DNA of 14,917 bases from Candidatus Omnitrophota bacterium (GCA_018814505.1 JAHIZQ010000170.1:1-14917); one strand, 5' to 3'. Shown: positions 6,532 through 13,611, numbered from the stretch's first letter. Program-made: numbers and translations. The notes: generated by a model from the sequence alone, not told the origin.

Positions 6532-7593
6532 TTATCTCTCTTTATTGCGGATCTTTAAAAGATCTGTATTCATTTCAACCCATTGTGTTTCGTTATAAGC
6601 TTCCGCGCGAAACTGCCAATATTCCGCGCCCCACAAAAGAATTGTATCCACACCTAGAGCTGACATCTCTTTGAATAATTCTTTTGTCATCGGAGCTGAC
6701 GCAGTTTTAGGCTGTTGTTCTTTCGTGTACACTAAGTGTCCCGGTTCCCACGGTTCGGCTTGAAGTTCTGTTACCCACACCTTCTTTTTGTTCTCGCGAA
6801 TATCGTTTATGAGCGGAGAAAAATATTCTATTCTTTCTTTAAGATTTGTTTCAAAAGAAAATTTTTTAAAGAAAATTTTGCATCCCACTATGGGGTACAC
6901 ATTGATTCCTACAATATCGGCCATTTTTGTATATTCTTTTATCGGGTTGTGATAATCAAAAAGACTCGCTATGAATCTTAAAAATTTGTTTGGATACGTC
7001 GCGGAAGTCAAAATAACGTCTCTACCTTTTGTATCTAGCCTTCTGACCAAATCTACTTCTTCTCTTAAAAAATCAACGCCGATGTACCAATGTTTCTGGC
7101 CGATATGGTTAAGTGCTTCATTCTCCACCTGCCAATATTTGATAATCTCTCTACCGTTGTATTTTTCAACTACTGTTTTTATAAACTCCAGTGTTCGCTC
7201 CCGAATCAAGCTATGTTTTGAAACATCAGCGGCAATTCCGGGATTTGTTTTTTCCAAAACCCATTCCGGTATAAAAAATTCCGGCCATCGCGGAGCTTTC
7301 ATTCCGACAGTTAAAACAACGGGGACGCCCCTTGCTTCGGCTGACTTCACCTGCCATTCGAGTTCAGAAAAATCGTAAAAATTGTCTTTTTTTTCTATTT
7401 CACTCCAATAAGCTCCAATTCTTATAACATCATATCCCGCATTTAAAATATTCAAATATGTTTTTTTCCAATCTAACCCCAGATACTTACATTGCAACGA
7501 GCTAAACGTTGTTCCTACTTCTACAGCTAACGCTTTTGCGTTAAAAGACAATAAAATTAAGACCACAAAAACGATAGTACTGCGTTTTTTCAT
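6532..7593 (-). CDS. Secreted TIM-barrel glycoside hydrolase (clan GH-A-like)
   Basis: Likely retaining glycosidase of the (beta/alpha)8 clan A type. The 353-residue product has a signal peptide to about residue 23. IRIGAYWSEIE at 57-67 fits strand 2-3 of such barrels. The acid/base candidate is E159 in YWQVENEAL (N158-E159, the clan-defining Asn-Glu pair), and the nucleophile candidate is E276 in VWVTELQAEPW. A late TILLWGAEYW at 317-326 fits strand 8. It recalls GH39, GH42 and GH5-related families but matches none confidently. It lies 20 bp after the GT2 synthase gene and 16 bp before the sugar porter. A glycosidase beside a polysaccharide synthase often trims or releases the polymer, as in exopolysaccharide systems; that is inference here. 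AAGGA with 6-nt spacing supports the start. Confidence 0.85.
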   Translation of the reverse strand: MKKRSTIVFVVLILLSFNAKALAVEVGTTFSSLQCKYLGLDWKKTYLNILNAGYDVIRIGAYWSEIEKKDNFYDFSELEWQVKSAEARGVPVVLTVGMKAPRWPEFFIPEWVLEKTNPGIAADVSKHSLIRERTLEFIKTVVEKYNGREIIKYWQVENEALNHIGQKHWYIGVDFLREEVDLVRRLDTKGRDVILTSATYPNKFLRFIASLFDYHNPIKEYTKMADIVGINVYPIVGCKIFFKKFSFETNLKERIEYFSPLINDIRENKKKVWVTELQAEPWEPGHLVYTKEQQPKTASAPMTKELFKEMSALGVDTILLWGAEYWQFRAEAYNETQWVEMNTDLLKIRNKER

Positions 7594-7613
7594 ATACGTT
7601 CCTTCTTTTTTAT

Positions 7614-9257
7614 TTAATCAACAGTTCTTTTTTTGTCCGTAACCCAAAATGTCATATATTTCCCCAGAAGCATTCTTGTCTGTGCATCTAGCGCGGGTAA
7701 AGCGCTTAAAAAAACCATTGTAAACGGAACCAATAACCATTGAAAAGCGTATCCAACTCTTTTTCCAATAGAATTTTTCTCCGTAGGTTTCGGCAATAAA
7801 AGCAAACTTAGTATAATGCTGGTAATCAGAGAGAATGACGCAAGATTAAATATTATTCCCATTATGCGAGGCGCGCTATAGTAAAGCACAGAATGCGAGA
7901 ATTCTCTTCCCGCGAAAATCGCTGGAAGCCATCCTATAAATGTTAATAAAAACGCCCAGGTTGCCCAAGCCACATGCCCTTCAAAAAGTTTAAAGGCCTG
8001 CTTTATTTTAAAAAATACGGAAATATTTTTGTTTTTTAAAAACGCCCGCATAACAATTGGAAAATTCTCGACACCCCAAGCCCATCTCCTTTTTTGTTTA
8101 TATACGTTTTTGACCGTTTTCCACCAGGTTCCCGCGACAACCGCGTCCATAGAAAGCGTCGTATACATGGGAATTACTTTGTATTCCCCGTCAAAATGAA
8201 CAAACGCTTTCCAGAAAATAGCCGAATCGTCCGAGATCATGTCTACCGGCCAATATCCTATGTCTACCAAAGCCTTAAAACTCATGCTATGGCTTGAAAA
8301 CGTAACTAGCTTTTCGGGATTCGTCGCTTCGATAAGCTGAAAAAAAGATGACCCTGTTTCAAGTACCCTTGTGATCCCCGGGGCTTCCCAAATGTTATTA
8401 TTGTACACGGGTACCGGCTGAAAACTCGCGCGTTCCCTTCGCGGACACACCTGAAAATAATATGTTAAACTCGCAAAATACTCCGAGTTGACCACTGTAT
8501 CTGAATCAAAACAGGAAACGATAACGTTTTCAAACGAAATATTTTTAGCGGCTAAATATTCTGCCGCCTTTTTCGCGGCAAAAGACACGTTAGCCCCTTT
8601 TGCCTTAGCTTCACCGGCAATCCCATCCGGATGCAGAAAGATCATTATATCAAAAAATTTGTCCTGATACGTTTGTGCCAAATGCCTTATATCATTTTTT
8701 ACGGTTTCATCTGCCCTCTCTTCAACTGCCAGGACTATTATTATCTGTTTAAGAGGGAAGGAGCTCTCCGCGATACTTTTAAGTCCAGGTTCAACAATTT
8801 CCCTCGTTTCTTTGGCAACAGGTATAATTACAAGGTTATATAGATCGTTCAACTGAGCTTTATTGCTTCCGGATTTATGAAATTCTTCAACTTCGCTTAA
8901 CAATGCTTTATCCGAAAGTTTTTGTTTTTTATTCACCTGTTTTTTGCACGCCGTAAGTTCTTCTAAATAATCCTCAAGATTATCAAGTTTTCGAACTCGC
9001 TCCATCCAATTTGTCTCTTTTTCCGCGGTTAATCTTATGTATGAAAAAATTAAAAAGAGCGTTAGATACAGCAAGCGAAGGAGCCAATAAAAATCAAACG
9101 CTATGATTATTACCGCCGCGTAAATCGGTTGTTGAAAAGACAAAATAAGCATTCCAATAATGATAACCCAACTTGTTGTGCCCGGAAGAATTTCAAAAAA
9201 CCTCTGAAGCTTGCGGTCTTTTCCTGACAAATTGTTTCCGGAAAACTCAAATTTCAT
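7614..9257 (-). CDS. Processive membrane GT2 glycosyltransferase
   Basis: Membrane-embedded family 2 transferase of the cellulose/hyaluronan synthase style, expected to build and perhaps export a polysaccharide. In 547 residues it shows two N-terminal membrane segments (about 28-74), a cytoplasmic GT2 core from about 140 to 400, and C-terminal membrane segments at about 430-448, 465-488 and 503-522. Catalytic landmarks: DSD at 251-253 (the DxD metal site), SDD at 342-344 (the catalytic-base position) and QKRRW at 388-392 (the QxxRW motif of processive enzymes). The stretch FSSHSMSFKALVDIGYWPVD closely resembles, from memory, GT2 proteins common in candidate phyla radiation genomes. The start overlaps the upstream PEGA gene by 11 bp, with an AAGAGAG ribosome binding site inside that gene, so translation is coupled. 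Confidence 0.92.
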   Translation of the reverse strand: MKFEFSGNNLSGKDRKLQRFFEILPGTTSWVIIIGMLILSFQQPIYAAVIIIAFDFYWLLRLLYLTLFLIFSYIRLTAEKETNWMERVRKLDNLEDYLEELTACKKQVNKKQKLSDKALLSEVEEFHKSGSNKAQLNDLYNLVIIPVAKETREIVEPGLKSIAESSFPLKQIIIVLAVEERADETVKNDIRHLAQTYQDKFFDIMIFLHPDGIAGEAKAKGANVSFAAKKAAEYLAAKNISFENVIVSCFDSDTVVNSEYFASLTYYFQVCPRRERASFQPVPVYNNNIWEAPGITRVLETGSSFFQLIEATNPEKLVTFSSHSMSFKALVDIGYWPVDMISDDSAIFWKAFVHFDGEYKVIPMYTTLSMDAVVAGTWWKTVKNVYKQKRRWAWGVENFPIVMRAFLKNKNISVFFKIKQAFKLFEGHVAWATWAFLLTFIGWLPAIFAGREFSHSVLYYSAPRIMGIIFNLASFSLITSIILSLLLLPKPTEKNSIGKRVGYAFQWLLVPFTMVFLSALPALDAQTRMLLGKYMTFWVTDKKRTVD

Positions 9258-10743
9258 CTATTTCTCTCTTCTTTAATTTTTCGACTTCTTCAATTTTTTT
9301 ACCTTCTTTCGTCTGAGAAAAAGGACGGACTGAAGATCCTTTGCCCGGGATTATATCCGATGAATAAAGTTGCCCGCTTCCGGAAGCGTCAAGATAGTAA
9401 ATTTTCCCTGTATCCTCCGAATAAAAACACAAACTTCCTTTTTGCACTTCAAAAAGAGGTTCTGTTGCAAAACTATTGAACTCTTCAAGTTCAGTAAAAA
9501 ATAACCTGTTCCTGTCTAAAAATAATATGTGCGACCCATTATAAACCCAAAAAGCTTGTTTTATGTTCGCCGCTTTTTCATAAGCCCACTCAAACGCGGG
9601 CCCTGTTTCAAATAAAACGTTTCCGGTTTCCTCCTCCAAAAAATCAATTACCCCTATTTTGTCTTTCTGCCAACAAATAACATCTCCCGAAAAGTTGTCA
9701 TAAACCGTTTCCTTTATTTTTCCGTCCATAAATTGATATGGCAGTTTGTTTGTTACCAGTTTCCCGTCGTTACTCAGAAAAAGAAAAACCGTGTTAGATA
9801 TAGCTTTTACGTCTAAATATTCTGCTTTTCCAAAAAGCTGTTCTCCTAATTTTTTATCGTCCATTAAAACCTTGGAACTGTTGTTGTTATAGTCCGTCTG
9901 CAAAAACTCATTGTTCTCAGAAATGAGATATATTTGTCCTCCAAACAGTCCATATCCTTTCACATCAGGGATATACTTGGGATATACCGCGCCTGTATCT
10001 AAATCTATTCTCGTTATACTTTTGCTGTGAAAAACAAAGAGCTTGTTCTCCTGGTTCGGAAGCCATTTAATTTGTTCCATATCTTCCGGAATAAGCGCTG
10101 TTATGTCTTGAATCTCGCTATTTTCGCCATTAAACAAAACAAATAGATATCTTTTGCCAGCGTCTGCTTTCACATAAAAAAGCCCGGCATTGCTTCCTTC
10201 TTCCGAAAGAAAATATTTTTCTACAACGCAGTTCCCTAACTTATCTTCTGCTTTTATTAACGGCCAATATTTTGCATCTTTGGAACCAACCAGATACCAA
10301 TCCTTTAATTCGTCCCCTTTCGCGGCTAAGAAAAAATTGGTCTTTGGAATAGGAATGATTTGATTTATTTTTGTTGAACAGATTTTTTGCTTTTCCCAGG
10401 AATCAGGTAAAAGTATGATTTTATCCAATACCGTGGCTTTTTCTGCTTCAACTGGAACTTTCTTTTCCCACTTTTTATGATTATCAAGCTCCAGTCTTAT
10501 TGCATACTCTCCCGGTAATAAATTGTAGATAACCGTGGGCGTTTTCTTTGTATAACGGCTTTCATTCATGTATATGGAAGCGCCGGAAGGGACTGAAGCA
10601 AGCGCGATAAGCCCCGCTTTTACTACCCCTTGTTCCCCGCCCGGTTTATAAAGATACCCCATCGCGTAAAGTATCATTAAAGGGCAAAAAACCACATATA
10701 CCAAAACAAAAATATAGAAAAAAACTTTTCTTAATATTTGCAC
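9247..10743 (-). CDS. Membrane-anchored PEGA-domain protein with beta-propeller-like region
   Basis: The 498-residue product has one N-terminal membrane helix (about 8-29) and then an extracytoplasmic PEGA domain at about 44-113 (SVPSGASIYMN, KTPTVIYNLLPGEYAIRLE). The remaining 370 or so residues form repeated beta-strand-rich blocks such as FVFHSKSITRIDLDTGAVYP and LFLDRNRLFFTELEE, which look like a divergent beta-propeller. PEGA domains are surface modules linked by their distribution to envelope proteins; no enzyme activity is expected. The start is GTG at 10741-10743, backed by AAAGGA four bases upstream. The gene overlaps the GT2 synthase by 11 bp, which suggests the two act together, possibly as synthase and periplasmic partner. 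The pairing resembles gene pairs remembered from candidate phyla radiation genomes. Confidence 0.87.
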   Translation of the reverse strand: MQILRKVFFYIFVLVYVVFCPLMILYAMGYLYKPGGEQGVVKAGLIALASVPSGASIYMNESRYTKKTPTVIYNLLPGEYAIRLELDNHKKWEKKVPVEAEKATVLDKIILLPDSWEKQKICSTKINQIIPIPKTNFFLAAKGDELKDWYLVGSKDAKYWPLIKAEDKLGNCVVEKYFLSEEGSNAGLFYVKADAGKRYLFVLFNGENSEIQDITALIPEDMEQIKWLPNQENKLFVFHSKSITRIDLDTGAVYPKYIPDVKGYGLFGGQIYLISENNEFLQTDYNNNSSKVLMDDKKLGEQLFGKAEYLDVKAISNTVFLFLSNDGKLVTNKLPYQFMDGKIKETVYDNFSGDVICWQKDKIGVIDFLEEETGNVLFETGPAFEWAYEKAANIKQAFWVYNGSHILFLDRNRLFFTELEEFNSFATEPLFEVQKGSLCFYSEDTGKIYYLDASGSGQLYSSDIIPGKGSSVRPFSQTKEGKKIEEVEKLKKREIDEI

Positions 10744-10802
10744 ACGTTCCTTTTTTGCTCTATACTGCGTTTTTTTTACTTATAAGCTTTGTTTAGCGAC
10801 AT

Positions 10803-11039
10803 CTAGTCCATAAATTGCATTGCTTCCTGAATGAGGGGAAGCACAGCCTCTGTTTCAAGTTTTGTCATTCTTCCCAATTTGGCGAACCGAAGTTCTCCCT
10901 GTGCGTTTTTACTTTCCCGCGCAAGTTGAAGTTTTTTTGTCCCTTTGTTGTAGGAATGAACGCTTACTGTTAATCTATCATCGCCGTTTTCCCATGATTT
11001 TGAAAACAACGTTTCATCTAATTTGCTATTGTACGGCAT
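10803..11039 (-). CDS. 78-residue PC4-like small protein
   Basis: The start is taken at ATG 11037-11039, because AAGGAGG lies 5-11 bases before it; an in-frame ATG 24 bases earlier has no ribosome binding site. The product (MPYNSKLDETLFSKSWENG at its start) has strand-like blocks RLTVSVHSYN and KKLQLARE, then ELRFAKLGRMTKLETEAVLPLIQEAM. Strands followed by a K-x-G-x-T-L turn and a final helix resemble the PC4/YdbC single-strand DNA-binding fold, but the match is by eye and weak. It is probably cytoplasmic. It sits between a tiny membrane protein and the PEGA gene in the long operon, an odd place for a nucleic-acid-binding protein. It could equally be an unrelated small conserved protein. Confidence 0.75.
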   Translation of the reverse strand: MPYNSKLDETLFSKSWENGDDRLTVSVHSYNKGTKKLQLARESKNAQGELRFAKLGRMTKLETEAVLPLIQEAMQFMD

Positions 11040-11075
11040 TTTTCCCTCCTTAGTTACCCGCATTTTGCGACAATT

Positions 11076-11267
11076 TTATTTTTTTAACCAAATTATGTAT
11101 GCTCCTGGAATAGACATGGCAATCCCTATTAAGATGAGCCACCATTCGATTCCTTGTAATGACGCTACTAAAAGCGCCCCTAGGCCTAACCCGATAATAA
11201 ACTTTGAGGCAATAAACAAAACCAAAACAACCTTTGGTAACTCCTTCACTTTATCCACGATACTCAT
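11076..11267 (-). CDS. Small two-helix membrane protein
   Basis: The 63-residue product has two hydrophobic segments, about 11-36 and 42-59, separated by a short loop (QGIEWW), and a Lys-Lys end. No family is recognised. An AGGAG ribosome binding site eight bases before the ATG supports it, and the 36-bp gap to the next gene holds that gene's own site. It appears to be the first gene of the long operon behind the promoter at 11363-11390. It may be a membrane subunit or regulator of the glycan machinery; nothing in the sequence fixes a role. Confidence 0.7.
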   Translation of the reverse strand: MSIVDKVKELPKVVLVLFIASKFIIGLGLGALLVASLQGIEWWLILIGIAMSIPGAYIIWLKK

Positions 11268-11293
11268 AATCCACGCTCCTTTTCTTCTTCGCC

Positions 11294-11318
11294 AATTAGA
11301 TAATCAGGTAATTAGATA
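11294..11318. repeat. 9-bp direct repeat in the operon leader
   Basis: AATTAGATA occurs at 11294-11302 and 11310-11318, 16 bp apart, with ATCAGGT between. It lies in the untranslated leader, 27-51 bp before the first gene of the long operon. It may be a remnant of a short dispersed repeat or a regulator site. Confidence 0.45.
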
Positions 11319-11331
11319 GTAACATATATAC

Positions 11332-11359
11332 TATATAATCTACGGCTAAAACCTTACAA
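11332..11359 (-). promoter_or_regulatory. Alternative promoter candidate for the long operon
   Basis: On the minus strand TTGTAA (11354-11359) is followed after 16 bp by TATATA (11332-11337). It overlaps the region just downstream of the better candidate at 11363-11390, so the two may be alternatives or tandem promoters. Confidence 0.35.
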
Positions 11360-11362
11360 TTA

Positions 11363-11390
11363 AATGTACTGCGTTTCAACAAAAAGTCAA
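11363..11390 (-). promoter_or_regulatory. Promoter candidate for the long glycan operon
   Basis: On the minus strand TTGACT (11385-11390) is followed after 16 bp by TACATT (11363-11368). It matches five and four of six consensus bases. Transcription would start near 11356, giving a leader of about 90 nt before the small membrane protein. The gap 11268-11474 holds this site, the alternative site and the 9-bp repeats, with no obvious terminator for the gene ending at 11475. Confidence 0.5.
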
Positions 11391-11474
11391 GTTTTTGAGT
11401 TAAATGTCTTTTTTGTGCTGGCGCTTACATCTCGGTATTTTTGGATATTCTTTGCCAACTGTCCGTTTTTCTCT

Positions 11475-11897
11475 CTATCCAGCTATTAATATTCCTGGTG
11501 TGTGTGTGTCTTCCGTATCTTCCGAGTCTTCTGTATCTTGTTTTCTTTCTTTTTTCGGCGCTCCCTTGTCTTTTGTTGTTTCTTGTCGTTCCATTTGATC
11601 GACTTGTCCTTCAATCTGAAGAATTTTTTCTTTAAGCGCCGGCAGTTCCTCCGCGGTATACTCACCGGCGGTTTGCGGCACAACTAGTCCCGGCGTCACT
11701 TTTTTAAGCTCCGCGCCTTTGGTAATAATCACTTTTGCTGACCCAACCGATATCGCTTGCATCCCGGGAAGAATATCAGTATCTTCTCCCTCCTGCCCAA
11801 AAACCGTACCTTCTTCTGTCTGCACTTGAGGCGTTACGGTGGAAGCAAAAATAACCGCAACGCTTACAAGCACCATGATAAACATCGCCTTTTTCAT
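11475..11897 (-). CDS. Secreted coiled-coil protein sharing a module with the 2340-2738 product
   Basis: No family recognised. The 140-residue product has a hydrophobic signal segment at about 4-20, an acidic linker, a module at about 42-85 (ILPGMQAISVGSAKVIITKG, then a GEY motif), a short coiled coil at about 84-106 and a charged, Asp/Glu/Thr-rich tail (DTEDSEDTEDTH). The module aligns with residues 31-72 of the protein at 2340-2738: P-x-GM, a G-x-x-K, a later G-x-x-(V/L)-x-K, and a P-E-Y/G-E-Y end. That is evidence of common ancestry or a shared surface-binding role. A GGGAGGGGG ribosome binding site directly precedes the ATG. It starts 15 bp after the helix-turn-helix gene, so they are probably co-transcribed. 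Confidence 0.8.
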   Translation of the reverse strand: MKKAMFIMVLVSVAVIFASTVTPQVQTEEGTVFGQEGEDTDILPGMQAISVGSAKVIITKGAELKKVTPGLVVPQTAGEYTAEELPALKEKILQIEGQVDQMERQETTKDKGAPKKERKQDTEDSEDTEDTHTPGILIAG

Positions 11898-11912
11898 TCC
11901 CCCTCCCTTTTT

Positions 11913-12584
11913 TTAGCCTTGTTCTATTTTCGCGGTTATTTCTTTTGCAATTTTATTCATAAGCTGTTCTGTTTCATTAATAAGTTCTTGTGAGAAAATT
12001 TTCGCGTATTTAATTTCCGTTTTTATTGCCAAAAGGCCGTTTATAAGTTTTTTTAAAGCATTTTTTCTTTTTTGTTCTTTAATCTTTTCCGGGAGCTCGG
12101 GTTCCTTTTGCTTCATCACACATGCCAGGCTTTTAGTTGTTTCTTTAGCAGTCTTTCCTCCGTTTAAAACGCTGTTTTTGATATTTTCATAGTTTTCCTG
12201 ATCTAAGCGTTTGTTGTTTTTTGCTCGCCGCAAAACGTCAACTGCTTCATATGTGGGGACTTTTGCCGCTTCTGCCTGCGCCTGATATTCTTCTCGCAAA
12301 TATTGCGGTTCTTCCTTCGCCAAATACGAATATGATTTTAAAAGTTTAAGTGCCGTTATTTTTTGTATCCCAAGTTCTTTTTGCGCGTACACGTCAAACT
12401 CTGAATATCCCCATTCCTTGTACATTTTATCTTTCCAGACGGTATAAAGACTTTGCCCTAATCCTATCCAAGACATTTTGAATTCTTTGGCATTTTGAAG
12501 AACCCTATATCTCTCGCTTTTCGTATCCATTTCTTCCATTTTTTTTTCAAGTTTTTCAACCGCGTTTGTCTTTTTGGTTTCCAT
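11913..12584 (-). CDS. Helix-turn-helix-like DNA-binding protein
   Basis: The 223-residue product has a coiled N-terminal part (1-30), then AKEFKMSWIGLGQSLYTV and WGYSEFDVYAQKELGIQKI at about 32-88. This layout, a length-checking helix, a WGY-x-x-F-x-x-Y box and a final K-x-TALKLLKSY helix, resembles a helix-turn-helix family seen in Deltaproteobacteria and in phage-related proteins; the match is from memory. A helical C-terminal part follows. It is probably a cytoplasmic transcription or partition-type regulator. The ribosome binding site GAGGTG is close to the ATG. The gene begins just after the terminator at 12631-12667 and is followed after 15 bp by a secreted coiled-coil protein, so it may control that gene or its own unit. 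A clear promoter was not seen. Confidence 0.75.
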   Translation of the reverse strand: METKKTNAVEKLEKKMEEMDTKSERYRVLQNAKEFKMSWIGLGQSLYTVWKDKMYKEWGYSEFDVYAQKELGIQKITALKLLKSYSYLAKEEPQYLREEYQAQAEAAKVPTYEAVDVLRRAKNNKRLDQENYENIKNSVLNGGKTAKETTKSLACVMKQKEPELPEKIKEQKRKNALKKLINGLLAIKTEIKYAKIFSQELINETEQLMNKIAKEITAKIEQG

Positions 12585-12630
12585 TGCACCTCACTTTTGG
12601 GATCTTAACTTCTGTCACATCTTTAGAGAG

Positions 12631-12667
12631 AAAAAGGCAGATAGGAAAATCCTGTCTGCCTTTTTTT
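12631..12667 (-). terminator. Strong bidirectional rho-independent terminator
   Basis: AAAAAGGCAGATAGGA (12631-12646) pairs with TCCTGTCTGCCTTTTT (12650-12665) over 16 bp with one G-U wobble and a 3-nt loop. A-tract and T-tract flank the stem, so it can stop transcription from both sides. It ends the STAS-lipoprotein operon, 28 bp past its last stop. Confidence 0.9.
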
Positions 12668-12695
12668 CAGATATTTTCATTCTCTCAGCTTTGGT

Positions 12696-13055
12696 TTAAC
12701 TTTTGGGCGTTTCCATCAATTGCTTATTCTGTTTATCTAATTCCTGATTTTTGTCCGCGATTGCCTTATTGTCTTGTTGAAGCTTTCTGACCTGCTCTTC
12801 AAGCTGTGATATTGTTTTTCCTGCCTGTTGAGTTTTTCTTAGTTCCTCTCCTAGTTGCGCGTTTTGTTTAACTAAGGCTTCATTTTCGTTTTTTACCTTT
12901 TTAACCTGTTCGTTAAAACTTGTCATTTCTTTCTGGATACGTTCATATTTTTGTTCTAATATCTCATATTGATTTTTTGGAACTCCGCATCCTGAAAGCC
13001 CCCACACCATTGTTAGCGCTACCAAACAACTCACGGCGCATTTAACTTTCCTCAT
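12696..13055 (-). CDS. Coiled-coil lipoprotein
   Basis: The 119-residue product has a type II signal peptide with lipobox LSGC, the cysteine being residue 23. The mature part is almost entirely one coiled coil (about 30-115) rich in Glu, Lys, Gln and Asn (EQVRKLQQDNKAIADKNQEL). It is expected to be a lipid-anchored envelope spacer or partner like other small coiled-coil lipoproteins; no enzyme domain is present. Its ATG overlaps the TGA of the STAS gene in ATGA (13052-13055), and the strong AAAGGAGGA ribosome binding site lies inside that gene, so translation is tightly coupled. Pairing a cytoplasmic STAS protein with an envelope lipoprotein is unusual. Confidence 0.88.
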   Translation of the reverse strand: MRKVKCAVSCLVALTMVWGLSGCGVPKNQYEILEQKYERIQKEMTSFNEQVKKVKNENEALVKQNAQLGEELRKTQQAGKTISQLEEQVRKLQQDNKAIADKNQELDKQNKQLMETPKS

Positions 13056-13453
13056 ACTTCCTCCTTTTTTAATTCTTCTAAACCCTGCGTTTCTGTTTCG
13101 TAAACTAAAAATAATTCTCCGATTTTTGAAATCTCCATCATATTCTTAAGCTCTTCGGACGCGTTGGTAATAACCAACTTATGTTTTTCCTGTTTCAGTT
13201 CAGATAATATGTTCAAGAGCAGAGCGCATGTAGCGCCGTCAATATGTGTAACTTTCCCAAAATTAAGCAAAATATTCTTGCTTATCATTCCCTTTTCTTT
13301 CTCGGCTTCCTCCTTTAATTCCTGAATACTTGGAATGGTGAACATATCAATCGGCCCTTTAAGCCTTATAATGTGCACTTGTTCTTTGTCTTCTATCGAA
13401 TCAATGAATGTTGGGGGCGCTTCCGTGTGGTTAAAAAAAAACTTCTTTAGCAT
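13052..13453 (-). CDS. STAS-domain protein (anti-sigma-antagonist-like) lacking the usual serine
   Basis: The 133-residue product matches the single-domain STAS fold: VHIIRLKGPIDMFTIPSIQEL, the strand KNILLNFGKVTHIDGATCALL, then KHKLVITNASEELKNMMEISKI. STAS antagonists normally carry D-S-S or D-S-A, where serine is phosphorylated by a kinase and freed by a SpoIIE phosphatase. Here the motif is D72-G73-A74-T75, so the serine position is glycine; T75 is two residues later. It may be constitutively active, use T75, or not take part in phospho-switching. A SpoIIE phosphatase is encoded at the left edge of the window. It is the first gene of a two-gene operon behind a promoter candidate at 13506-13533. 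The ribosome binding site (AAGGA) lies unusually far, about 12 bases, upstream. Confidence 0.88.
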   Translation of the reverse strand: MLKKFFFNHTEAPPTFIDSIEDKEQVHIIRLKGPIDMFTIPSIQELKEEAEKEKGMISKNILLNFGKVTHIDGATCALLLNILSELKQEKHKLVITNASEELKNMMEISKIGELFLVYETETQGLEELKKEEV

Positions 13454-13505
13454 TTCTTTTATTTTTCCTTTTTCGAAACCTTTTTAAAACAAACTCTTGG
13501 TAGAA

Positions 13506-13533
13506 AGTATCGCATGATTTAAAAAAATTGCAA
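13506..13533 (-). promoter_or_regulatory. Promoter candidate for the STAS-lipoprotein operon
   Basis: On the minus strand TTGCAA (13528-13533) is followed after 16 bp by GATACT (13506-13511), with A/T-rich sequence upstream that could act as an UP element. The GATACTTT box and spacing match the candidate at 3343-3370. Confidence 0.5.
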
Positions 13534-13611
13534 GCATAAAAAATTTTCTAAAAAAAGTTCCGCGCGTAATATAAAATTAAATCGCTTCCTTGTAAATTTA
13601 AAACTTCGTCA

